Shown piece by piece: positions 19,401 to 24,546 of a stretch of 46,961 nt of DNA; position 1 is the stretch's first letter; each line of letters opens with the position of its first letter. The stretch is from Actinomycetes bacterium (GTDB lineage: Bacteria > Actinomycetota > Thermoleophilia > Solirubrobacterales > JACPNS01). The notes under the pieces were generated by a model, which made no database searches, was not told where the DNA came from, and worked only from the letters and a program-made list of their open reading frames with translations. The stretch spans positions 1-46,961 of the forward strand of contig JAEYBE010000054.1 in NCBI GenBank assembly GCA_023404495.1, in the 5' to 3' direction. The position numbers were made by a program, and so were the translations under genes.

Positions 19401-20371
19401 GCCGTCGCGGCACCGGCCCTGACGTCGGGTTCTCCTACCGCTGGTCGAACGACGACGCCACGATCTTCGCCTCTTCCTGTGGCGTCGACGATCTGAAACC
19501 GCGCGGTCTGGCCTCGTCACGCACTGCGCATGGCGCCGCCGTGGAGCAGAGTTTCGCGGTGCCCGCGAACCAGAAGACCTACGTCGTCAAGCTCAGCGGG
19601 ATCGCCGGCGTTCCGCGCGTGAGCTTTCGCGCACCCAACGGGCAGGTCATCGCAGGCCCGACAGGCGACGCTCCTGTCGACACCTCGTCGGCGCTGATCA
19701 TTGCCAACGCTGCCGAGCGCTCGCTGTACGCCGCGTTCGACAAGCCGGCCGCTGGAAAGTGGACGATCGTGCCGGACGCGACCTCGCCGGCGCTGACGGG
19801 TCTGAGCACCGCCGGCTCACTGCCGGATCCGTCCGTGAAGGGCAAGCTCTCGCGCAGCGGCAAGGGCGCGAAGCTCGCCTGGAAGCTCAAGCCGATCTCG
19901 GGCCAGAAGGTGGTCTTCACAGCCACGGGCGCGGGCATCTCCAAGGTCCTCGTGACGACCAACCGGGCTTCGGGCAAGGTGTCGGTCGCGCCGCCGACGA
20001 ACTCCGGAACGCTGACCGTTGAGGCGGCGGTGCAGCAGGACGGCTACACGCGGGCGATTGTGAAGGTCGCAAAGCTGTCGCTCAAGGCGAAGCCGCTCGC
20101 CAAGGCGAAGCTGTCGGTGAAGACGAGCACGAAGAAGAAGACGGCGACGATCAAGTGGACGAAGGTCTCCGGCGCCAAGTACTTCGAGGTGGAGTCCTGG
20201 CAGCCCGGCGGCCTTCACGAGATACGAAAGCTCAAGGCGGGCAGCCGAACCGTCAAACTGACCGGGCTGGAGGCGAAGGCGAAGTTCCGCGTGCGCGTGC
20301 GCGCGATCGACAGCCAGGGCCGTTACGGCGGCTGGGCGGAGAAGCGCGGCAAGATGCCGGCCAAACGCTAG
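7448..20371 (+). CDS. Giant secreted multi-Ig-like repeat surface protein
   Basis: About 4,307 residues. A signal peptide (VRWAAHFTVVFAFLLIFAS, cleavage near AIA-GPP) leads into a PPC-like beta domain (about 30-160) and a calcium-binding-like DSDGDFVGDSRDWCP segment. About 31 tandem Ig-like modules of 70-110 residues follow (about 195-2910). Most have the pattern 'PP.v.i.sP..G', one Cys pair as in 'C.vDgg....C', 'L.dGpHt..v.a.D..GN' and a closing 'FTVxD'. Next come a PKD-like domain (about 2915-2990), a carboxypeptidase-regulatory-like domain (about 3000-3075), 14 consecutive Gly (16889-16930), FnIII/PKD-like modules (about 3410-3610), a repetitive beta-rich region (about 3620-4000) and a C-terminal FnIII (about 4217-4307) with a basic end. 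There is no LPXTG motif or C-terminal membrane helix. Probably an adhesin or stalk-like cell-surface protein. The start is uncertain (TTG 7448, GTG 7451 or ATT 7424). Confidence 0.85.
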   Translation: MVRWAAHFTVVFAFLLIFASGAIAGPPSNDDLAGATVIGPGVPLTVPANNTDATRQSGEPQSAGNTARTVWFRWTPSSSGAVSVDLCSSATSTDSTLAVYSASTTGPSFGQLNYVSSGDDGCGTSNASLSFVGFQAVAGTNYFIQVGNYTASSAGAPYLLRVEADSDGDFVGDSRDWCPHESGYTWNSGCTEFELPTITRSNPSAYVTNSTSQTISVAKAMGGDHLEGGLDNGGLAAIYGPVTLTGLADGYHTFRVREVSSSGIPGPFAYVDWVVDTVAPQLTAASPADHSSFSDWRVPLDVAVSESSFTFDCLVDGEPSACSAHTYVGVGGGTHTLTLRATDDAGNVGSLVRTVTVSDPTPPVVAISSPVNGSTASTAAVPTLNFTIDGEALPGACSFDGAAFEACSSGQSLGNLHNHASHTVVVRANPDASAQTSFTLNIPDPTVTLISPLNGSTLRSDSLWISYLVNGLPPLGGSCRVDSGDWQPCFFTGLADGPHTLRIAASYGFTTANHADDYLVPPITFTVHNWPAAPTLTRSSPVMNPTNSTSQTFSIDGLEPGAHFEGSLDGGAYSTITSAPTLDGLENGAHTFAVRQVRASGTLGDVATVAWTVAGAYPPAPTVTRTAPTEDPTPSHSQTIAIGAPGLGGTLQGSLDGEPFASVTGVIQLSGLADGTHTFSARVVNSAGLAGNSRTITWTVGSPPGGSVVAVATPAQGQSFDTQRVELDFTVNSYNNQSVPCTIDGSQNYCSDGGAYTFANGQHTIVFHGATDVSRTFTVADTTAPVVSLVNPVVGGTITATSMAVRFTVDGVSSVGGECSYDGLAFSSCWSGNQIPTSIANGPHTISVRSTDLEGRVGQATASFTVAIANPVVVPTNPAPGGTIDTNRLDVQFTQDGLAGSGRCRIDGGALRWCGGNDSLFDPFTGLTAGSHQLEIVVYNARNNQYTAGPFSFTVADAPGPSIRVSFPTEGQVVNNSMFSAAFVSIDAATLSCTLDGQPRSCSAFYGFQDPVGLANGAHQLVITATDSLGQQTQATRNFTVDDHTGPAVSIYSPEPGDTLDDRIVNFGWSALENVADTDCQIDSGTWFDCGLSFTRRLEDGAHTFSVRAEDHAGNQTVESVAFTVADTTPSVLAVTSPAEGYVSAAAVVTIQTTVSGFLSQSPECTLDGKSTNCYLWGVPLRNGPHVFKMSGTDDDGVHKEVTRHFSVDDPAPPTVKITSPAPGAKLPAPPQYNSVSFDADEPLAWSRCYIDNILTACGSSYVSLGQPQMGNGPHEVKILASDQAGNVSVTTSNFTLADNYAPQVYIQSPAEGSTLADSSQTMYFYYGTNYPSEYVDPNPVSECKLDDGPWQLCYSYQRWAMHLSNGPHTVSVKVTDSTGHVGSDTKHFTVADVDPPTVSIGSPSEGEVISTWSIPIMVSASGQSELRCRVDGGPRSYCDSYYWPVSELSSGSHQLTVEALDPAGNRATATRGFAVGGAAGGVDAQPQILSPASGATVDSNFRVNYSTNRSAVDYLYAEVDGEYTRDLKINATGWWVGPLDDGQHTISINAVDNDGDLSSAAVTVNVVDAGPPSVEIRTPADGATIGVSPPRVRFWADSDVVQTECKVDAGAYATCNQMFSYRPKGLVNGQHTVTVRVTDVAGHQATDSVSFTLADVTPPQFSITTPADGSEWTSTTAPRLQIDRPGDDAYNDLSCTLNGQPLLSAGGDPCKRNMRIAGLTPGVNVLAVTMTDGVGNSATHTSTFTYAPPTDTSVPIVGIITPRDGSTFTDSGRVGGTVSVSDVNADGTDQYYFTNECRFDGGTWGTCTLSSYDQFVWQAFSGTPYVLPATNGPHTFEFRATDPDGNSASAAAYYVVADSAAPVLAIDEPASGSSVADGNVWISFRAEFGTKNECSFDADLAFHACQTEFSIGSTRDQTVGAGVALDPGEHELRVRSTDPAGNSTLRSTTFTVNASSLDTSFASGPNGLTNLSVLQFTIGTVPADATSECRVDAGSWQATSGNVLTTAALGDGQHTIGCRAVTALGDRDASPAVRLVTIDTVPPDTGFDNVPAALSNDATPTFSLTASESSSQFECRLDAAAWSAALSPITLPTVSDDTHTFECRATDPAGNVDLTPVSRTFTVDTIAPVTTIASFPAFTSNPYPTFTVSTSETATRYCNVDGGNWSIFGGTSYFASLGSEGSHTVTCKASDGAGNQGSPVSIVTTLDTSPPSVGFSSPASGAIVGADVVVQFSATDLHLSGVQCKLDSGAYAACASPFEAHGMADGPHAVSVKATDAAGLSTTLTLNFIVDTQPPETTISPSSLTRGTDNTPTFTITSSESVQDVQCKIDSGAWTSIGNAAYYSSRDLYYGHSYEFTTPVLADGQYAIACRAIDLAGNPDPTPATTERIVDTTPPVTSFTQKPAALTADAPVAFGVSASETADHYNCSGAGSGQTSSSTFTLDVSDGHYTIVCRAVDLVGLVDATGVSWTFDVDRSDPVLSISNPAPGGTGHLPSAPAQYEFSVDEAHPDSITCWIDSAAPQTCSSPWTPPTSLTAGPHTFNLRATDLLGNESLASRSFTIDSTKPQTTFSDTLPTRFSSSYVELWFSSDEPVNAFSCTINGQPATSGQVSGQIFMVHVDTPTSGQYVLTCAAVDRAGNVDDSPVSVAWTTDRDGPAVSITSPTEGQWFTSGEVSGTFAITGSDFASASCRFDSGAAESCVDHFGPKTLGDGPHTLQVTAYDDLGNMTVASRHFNIDTGPPDTSISGPSGTTENAHPSWSLSATEQSDFECRLDGGAWTTLDDSNFEPDDITSGAHHIDCRAIDIAGNVDPTPAGLDVNIAPQAPTIQFAAGTDGTIFQTPTPRIAFTVTDLQSTSSTCVIDGSDESACNSPVDLPELDDGEHTFEVRAADSYGNRSTALVTFTVRTPDLVARAGDDIVVERGQQVTFDAGGSSPLDAITSWTWTFPTGAPVHSQTANRTFGTAGTYEVQLSLTGRGHKTASDSVSVTVVDPPPANRNGVLVHVASSGNDVSDANVGVLLPGGSKVEQVSDNSGFARLKNLDDGSYTGYIVKPGYQPKSFAFTIVDGNAADVEAELVAGQGISAEFGEPRQMTPEELEDAGVDLNDPANQQSIVYQVSLDFDPLPGESEFHMPVYHIEGVGYGFGTGGGGGGGGGGGGGGCVRINFSTAHCGTGSNAQVVEIISNGPTLGMISFPVKASFLKEFFDISLVITNLADAPFTLNPGSVTLSLPSGLSLPSTAVGQSLTKAVPSIAPHDSETVNWIVRGDEEGEYDLSALYTATRQPTGATDQILATNAGHPLKIWGKSAVKLRVIADDVAMIHEPYKVKVGLENVSDINVYNASLEMLKDQLHGALLQPRQNVFKSTSVIAPGDTLWLDPIMLVPPFSGVLDLSSDSTFVAEVGGGKPQKWVESEPREEPLDFHAYELGSKVVLDWDPVDGADPADYKIFSTPDDETPFPDTPLAADTHAANGQPLSSDGSRAIVRNAEMDDFYAVSPMVDGHAQMSHAMVKPEPVPASLKLSAEVSGGICAPKNDVGSLALKFTSSLIPLASYSVTINDGTPQTGTISGDSASPSVTFTSAGPGKNHVVVTVTDAEGTTATSEADCPPGGTEDPSGGSGPAATCADASLTAGPAKLTASCFEHVSADVVRATGQVRVAGLDVFAGTIDVNTRLLSIKATGNTRVQVGNIVLYQGDFEWKLTQHLQFTAVKGGTIKGLPIAGGIQVTLDDATLTLEAAVALPKQLGGITGSAKLTASVAAGFDPSSLHIEATGANLGGKFTFGKFSLDWSDEGGKNTWTAGVEFGLPGVPSQLIVGGKIVIVDGRFNYARIEASNINKPIAAAVFLQRIGLGVGVDPFRIDGNLGITLGPGFKAFGRSFSAVSLDGYASISLGSTQVYVVKGDAKVVDVPLASAEVSYSTRDGAAFKGSFGMEKDLKVGKIKAKVDVDGKFKNTNLFYAHGSGELSIPGWSYGGEGIISNLGVGACRRGTGPDVGFSYRWSNDDATIFASSCGVDDLKPRGLASSRTAHGAAVEQSFAVPANQKTYVVKLSGIAGVPRVSFRAPNGQVIAGPTGDAPVDTSSALIIANAAERSLYAAFDKPAAGKWTIVPDATSPALTGLSTAGSLPDPSVKGKLSRSGKGAKLAWKLKPISGQKVVFTATGAGISKVLVTTNRASGKVSVAPPTNSGTLTVEAAVQQDGYTRAIVKVAKLSLKAKPLAKAKLSVKTSTKKKTATIKWTKVSGAKYFEVESWQPGGLHEIRKLKAGSRTVKLTGLEAKAKFRVRVRAIDSQGRYGGWAEKRGKMPAKR
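16889..16930 (+). repeat. Poly-glycine tract (14 codons)
   Basis: Fourteen consecutive GGN codons, using GGT, GGC and GGA in mixed order, encode an uninterrupted glycine run. It separates the Ig/PKD-rich N-terminal three quarters of the giant protein from its C-terminal 1,150 residues, and a Cys follows immediately. Mixed codon use argues against recent slippage. It probably serves as a flexible hinge. Confidence 0.7.
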
Positions 20372-20557
20372 GTCGCCTCGGCCCACGGCATCTCCTCGCC
20401 GATCTGACCACGACGGTGCATGACCGCCAATCGCTTCACCCCTCACCGCCGCTTATGGCGACCCTCGCCGCCAGCCAATTCGCCCGCTACTTCAACCACC
20501 GGCGCACCTCATCGCACGCGCACAGCCTGCTTTCCTGAGTGTCCGGCCACCTCCCGC
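20372..20557. other. Gene-free stretch after the giant gene
   Basis: I see no gene, RNA or clear terminator in these 186 bp. Short open frames here are read-through shadows of the giant gene. The first recognisable structure to the right is attachment-like copy B. Confidence 0.4.
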
Positions 20558-20685
20558 GGCGAAAAACGCGAACATCAACACTCAAAAAAGAGTCACATCG
20601 AGACAATCGCGACAAGAAAAACCGCATAGGTAAGCCCCTTGCCGGACTCGAGGAGACCCCTTTGGACACCCAGGCAAAATGGTAA
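20558..20685 (+). repeat. Attachment-like imperfect direct repeat, copy B
   Basis: This is the counterpart of 5103-5232, with the same ordered blocks (GGCGAA, CTCAAAA..GAGTC, ATCGAGACAATCG, AACCGCATA, TAAGCCC, GACACC, ATGGTAA). It passes directly into the tRNA-Thr 3' half at TGGTAA, so the repeat end coincides with a tRNA anticodon loop, a classic tyrosine-integrase crossover point. Segment 20633-20662 is an inverted, slightly diverged copy of 20688-20720 (for example GGAGACCCCTT against AAGGGGTCTCC, 11 bp perfect). It is best read as the phage-side arm of an attachment site. Confidence 0.65.
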
Positions 20686-20720
20686 GGAAGGGGTCTCCGG
20701 TTCAAGTCCGGAAGAGGGCT
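20680..20720 (+). tRNA. tRNA-Thr(GGU) 3' half, attachment-site remnant
   Basis: The segment reads as the second half of a tRNA: anticodon loop from U33 (T-GGT-AA), 3' anticodon stem GGAAG, variable loop GGGTC, T-stem TCCGG, T-loop TTCAAGT, T-stem CCGGA, acceptor strand AGAGGGC and discriminator T. No matching 5' half (expected GCCCTCT acceptor and CTTCC anticodon stem) lies upstream; that position is occupied by the attachment-like repeat. It is therefore a fragment, not a working tRNA, and marks an integration event at a threonine tRNA with anticodon GGU. The truncated integrase stops 18 bp beyond it. Confidence 0.7.
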
Positions 20721-20737
20721 TAGGTTTCTAGCGGTAT

Positions 20738-21301
20738 TCAGCCGGCGAACCTCTGTGGAAGGGGTCTACCGGCGAACAAATGGCGAACATTTGAGCCCGA
20801 ATCTGGCTCAGATTGTTCGCTTTTTTGATGGATCGCGACTTCTCTTCTTGCTTCGTCGACCAGCTCACTGGCGGGCCTGCGATCGTCCGGATCGAGCTCG
20901 GCGATGACGTGGGCATATGTCGAGAGGCACATCGTGGGCGCGTGTCCCATGATCTGCGCGACCTCGACAACGGACATGCCCTGGCGCAGCAAGAGGCTTG
21001 CGCAGGAGTGCCGCAGGCCATAGGGGGAGAGGTCCTCGCGCCCAGCTTTGATCGCCGCACGCGTGAAAGCCTTCTGCCCCCAGCTCTTGTACGCCTCGCG
21101 GCGCCAGGGGTCCCCGTCGTGCTGGTCGCTCGGAAAGATCAGGCCGCCGGGGTACTTGGGGCCGATCAGGCGCCAGTACTCGAGGTCTTCTCTTAGCGCC
21201 GGCATGATCGGCACCGAACGGATCGAGCTGGTCTTGGTCTCCTTGACTTCTCCATAGGCAACTGCGTCCTCTTTCAGCCAGGTAGTCTCGGCCCAGACCA
21301 T
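20738..21301 (-). pseudogene. Tyrosine recombinase/integrase, C-terminal fragment
   Basis: The 187 remaining residues cover most of the catalytic domain. Visible are the beta-hairpin Lys region (VKETKTSSIRSVPI), box II with R97 (SPYGLRHSCAS, where the usual His is Tyr), H120 (MGHAPT) and the nucleophile Y129 (STYAHV). The arm-binding and core-binding domains and the first catalytic Arg are missing. An in-frame TAA lies just upstream of the apparent ATG, and intact integrases are about 350-400 residues. The gene stops next to the tRNA-Thr fragment, the expected place for an integrase. Truncation falls just before the first DISARM gene, so it was probably lost when defence genes were acquired or rearranged. 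Presumably inactive. Confidence 0.85.
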
Positions 21302-21321
21302 CGTGGTCGAACTTACATTTT

Positions 21322-24300
21322 GTGCGTGTGGGGCCTCGCTCGGAAATGACTATTGAAATAGACCTGGATTCGGGGGTCGCAATCCCTTCGGGTCAAGAAC
21401 CAGCAGTTGCGAGCACGCCGTCGCTCCCTGAGCCAGGTCAGGTTGTCGAAGTGCGAGGTTCGGCGTGGGCGGTAGCGAACGTCCAACCCCAAGGTCTTCC
21501 GCGCAGCCCGGCCGATGAGGCAACAGCCGGGCTGTCTCACGTGATCGAACTCCAGTCACTCGATGAGGACCGTCTCGGCGAGCAACTCTCGGTCGTTTGG
21601 GAGCTGGAAGTCGGACACACGGTGACTCCGCCGCAAGGCTTGCCAGAAGCAGTTCGAGCAGACTCGTTCGACGAGCCAGACACTCTCGCGGGGTTCATCG
21701 ACGCGATGCGGTGGGGTGCGGTCACGAGCGCCGATCCCAATCGATACCAGGCTCCATTTTGGTCGGGAGTAAACGTCGAGGCCTACCAGCTCGAACCACT
21801 TCGAAGGGCCCTGGGCGTGCCTCGAGCAAACTTGTTGCTCGCCGACGATGTCGGTCTTGGCAAGACCATCGAGGCCGGGTTGGTTATTCAGGAACTATTC
21901 CTTCGGCATCGAGCCCGCACAGCGATCGTTGTGTGTCCGCCAAGCCTCGCCCTCAAGTGGCAGGACGAAATGCGCGAGAAGTTCGGCCTTGAGTTCACAA
22001 TCGTCAACTCAGAATTGATGGCACAGATTCGCCGCACGCACGGGCTTCACGCGAATCCGTTTCAGCTCTACCCCCGGGTGATCGTGAGCATGGCTTGGTT
22101 GCCGCAGGTTCGAGCGCAGAGGTTGCTTCGAGACGTGTACGCGCAGGCGTCGAACCCGAAGACCGGCGCACAGTTTGCCTTTGATGTCCTAGTGGTTGAC
22201 GAGGCGCATCACGTCGCGCCCTCGAGTCCATCAGCAGTTGCGAGCGGACGCGGCTACGCCGTCGACACGCAACGTACGACGGTCGTTCGTCGGTTGGCGG
22301 AGAGTTGCGAGCATCGCCTCTTCCTGAGCGCAACGCCGCACAATGGTCATCCCGAGTCGTTCACCGCCCTGATGGAGATGATCGATCCGCGGCGATTCGC
22401 TCGCGGCGCGAACCTCGACTCGACAGCGCTCCAGGATGTGACCGTTCGTCGGCTCAAGACGGATCTGAGCGGAAAGGGATTCAAGGCACGCAAAGTCAGC
22501 ACTCTCGATGTGACGCCATCGGAGTCCGAGCAGGAAATGTTCTCCATGCTCGATCAAATTCTCACCCGCAGCGCAGAGCAGAACGGGACACGCTCTGGTG
22601 GAGACATCGTCTCGATGCTCCTCAAAAAACGCTTCTTGTCGAGTCCGTTTGCATTTGGCATGACGATGGACCGATACCTGTCGTCCAAGGCTGGTCGCGG
22701 GATCTCAGACGATGACTACGACGATGTGTTCGGCGAGGGACAGGCGGACGAAGAAGAAGGTCTTTGGGAGCAGGATGAGTCCGAGAAGCTTCGAGAATCA
22801 AAAGGTTCGGATCCGCTCGTGGCCGCCGAGCGTGCGCAACTCGAGCAGCTCGCGGATTGGGGATTGAGCTATGAGAGTCGCGCCGATGCTCGTCTCGACC
22901 GCTTGATCGATTTCCTCGACTCGGTTTGCCGGCCTGACGGAAAGAATTGGTCGAATGAGCGAGTGGTCGTTTTCACCGAGTACGCACACACCATTGAATG
23001 GCTGACGAGAGTTCTCCGCCAAAAGGGTTACGCCGACAATCGCCTAGCGGTGATTCAGGGCTCGACGGACACTGAAGAGCGCGAGTACATCCGTTCGCAG
23101 TTCACCGCAGATCCCGTCAACGAAAGCGTGCGAGTGCTCCTTGCGACGGACGCGGCCGGAGAAGGAATCGACCTGCAGACGTACTGCCACCGGTTGGTGA
23201 ATTACGACATCCCGTTCAACCCATCGCGGCTTGAGCAGCGGATCGGTCGCATCGATCGGTACGGCCAGAAGGAAACTCCCGAAGTCTTTCACTTCATGCC
23301 CTTCGCCGCGGCGTCGACCTACACCGCCGACCTTGAATTCATGGAGCGCATAGCGAGAAAAATCGCTCAGGTCGAGTACGACTTGGGATCGGCCAACCAG
23401 GTCGTTGGCGAAGAGATCCAAGGGCATTTTGGAAAACGTTCGAAGTCGAAGACCGGCTCGACGGCAGTCGACACGAACGAGGTGATTAATGCGGCCCTCG
23501 CGGGCGGGATGGAACTCAATGCTCGCCTGACCGAACTCGAGCAAAGCTACGGAGAATCGCGTTCAGAACTTCACCTGGATCCGGCGAACCTCAAGCGTGT
23601 TGTGGACACCGCCTTGAGGCTCAATCATCAATCCCCGCTAATTCCAAACAATGATTTCGTTGAGGACCTTGATGCGCCGGTGTATTCACTCCCGGAACTC
23701 ACGGCGGGATGGCAGGGCACACTGCGAGGCCTCGACACTCGGCTTCAGCCGGGCGAACTTCGACCGATCACATTTGATGCGGAGGCGGCCGAGGGGCGCG
23801 CGGATCTCGTCTACGTGCACCTCGGTCATCCGATTGTCCAAAAGGCCCAGCGCCTGCTTCGCAGGTCACTTTGGAGCGTCGACTCACCGCTGAGCCGAGT
23901 CACCGCCGTTGTTGTCGACGATCTCGAGGAATCGTTTGTTGCTGCGGTCACTCGCATGGTGCTCGTTGGTCGTGGCGGCGTAAGGCTTCACGAGGAAGTC
24001 TTTTTGGCCGGAGTTCGTCTCACTGGCCGGCGGGCAATGGCCGAGGAGAAGGCGGAGGATGCGCTAGAGACAGCGTTGGATCGGGAGCAGCTCCTACTCG
24101 CCGAAGATGCAGTGCGCGAACAGATATGCGGACTTTGGAACGTTGCCGATGCGCCGCTTCGCCGACGCCTAGAGGAGACGATGCAGTCGCGAGCAGAGCG
24201 CAGGCATGAGCGAGTCATTGAACAGCTCGAGCGCCGACGAGTTGCGGATGCTCAACGGGCGACAGCGATCTTCACCGCGTTCCGCGCGAACCTCCGAGAT

Positions 24301-24546
24301 TCGCTCAAGCGTCTTGAGGCGGAGAACGAGAAGGCCCAAGGTCAGTTGTTCGCCGACCCGGATCAGCAGCGCCAGTGGCGGCGCGACGTGGAGGCGATGG
24401 AGCGACGGCTCGAACAGCTCGACGATGAAGAGGCGCGCGAAATTGCGACCATCTCGGAGCGCTATGAAGACGTCAAGCCGCATACGACTGCCGCCGCCGT
24501 TGTGTTTGCATTGACTCGCGCCGACGCCGAAGGCTTGACCGAATAG
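21322..24546 (+). CDS. drmD: DISARM class 1 SNF2-like helicase DrmD
   Basis: A 1,074-residue superfamily 2, SNF2-type ATPase. Seen are Walker A DDVGLGKT (about 175-182), the DEAHH box (D293-H297), motif III SATPHNG (about 335), and a helicase C lobe with LLATDAAGEGIDLQ and the arginine-finger motif RLEQRIGRIDRYGQ (to about 650). A charged coiled-coil-rich tail follows (about 890-1040). With the adjacent methylase and drmABC downstream, this is the signature first gene of class 1 DISARM, where it is thought to act on incoming phage DNA. It overlaps drmMI by one base. Start is GTG 21322 or ATG 21346 (preceded by GGAA). Codon third positions look less GC-rich than in the genes to the left, consistent with transfer. 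Confidence 0.88.
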   Translation: MRVGPRSEMTIEIDLDSGVAIPSGQEPAVASTPSLPEPGQVVEVRGSAWAVANVQPQGLPRSPADEATAGLSHVIELQSLDEDRLGEQLSVVWELEVGHTVTPPQGLPEAVRADSFDEPDTLAGFIDAMRWGAVTSADPNRYQAPFWSGVNVEAYQLEPLRRALGVPRANLLLADDVGLGKTIEAGLVIQELFLRHRARTAIVVCPPSLALKWQDEMREKFGLEFTIVNSELMAQIRRTHGLHANPFQLYPRVIVSMAWLPQVRAQRLLRDVYAQASNPKTGAQFAFDVLVVDEAHHVAPSSPSAVASGRGYAVDTQRTTVVRRLAESCEHRLFLSATPHNGHPESFTALMEMIDPRRFARGANLDSTALQDVTVRRLKTDLSGKGFKARKVSTLDVTPSESEQEMFSMLDQILTRSAEQNGTRSGGDIVSMLLKKRFLSSPFAFGMTMDRYLSSKAGRGISDDDYDDVFGEGQADEEEGLWEQDESEKLRESKGSDPLVAAERAQLEQLADWGLSYESRADARLDRLIDFLDSVCRPDGKNWSNERVVVFTEYAHTIEWLTRVLRQKGYADNRLAVIQGSTDTEEREYIRSQFTADPVNESVRVLLATDAAGEGIDLQTYCHRLVNYDIPFNPSRLEQRIGRIDRYGQKETPEVFHFMPFAAASTYTADLEFMERIARKIAQVEYDLGSANQVVGEEIQGHFGKRSKSKTGSTAVDTNEVINAALAGGMELNARLTELEQSYGESRSELHLDPANLKRVVDTALRLNHQSPLIPNNDFVEDLDAPVYSLPELTAGWQGTLRGLDTRLQPGELRPITFDAEAAEGRADLVYVHLGHPIVQKAQRLLRRSLWSVDSPLSRVTAVVVDDLEESFVAAVTRMVLVGRGGVRLHEEVFLAGVRLTGRRAMAEEKAEDALETALDREQLLLAEDAVREQICGLWNVADAPLRRRLEETMQSRAERRHERVIEQLERRRVADAQRATAIFTAFRANLRDSLKRLEAENEKAQGQLFADPDQQRQWRRDVEAMERRLEQLDDEEAREIATISERYEDVKPHTTAAAVVFALTRADAEGLTE

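Noticed and set aside
8495..20446. Many long minus-strand and frame-shifted ORFs inside the giant gene
   Set aside because: They follow from high GC and strong codon bias of the plus-strand gene; they are Arg/Ala/Gly-rich and lack domains, starts or ribosome sites.
20640..20720. Functional tRNA or tmRNA gene
   Set aside because: Only the half from the anticodon loop onward matches a tRNA; the 5' acceptor, D-arm and 5' anticodon stem are absent, and no tmRNA tag-reading frame is seen.
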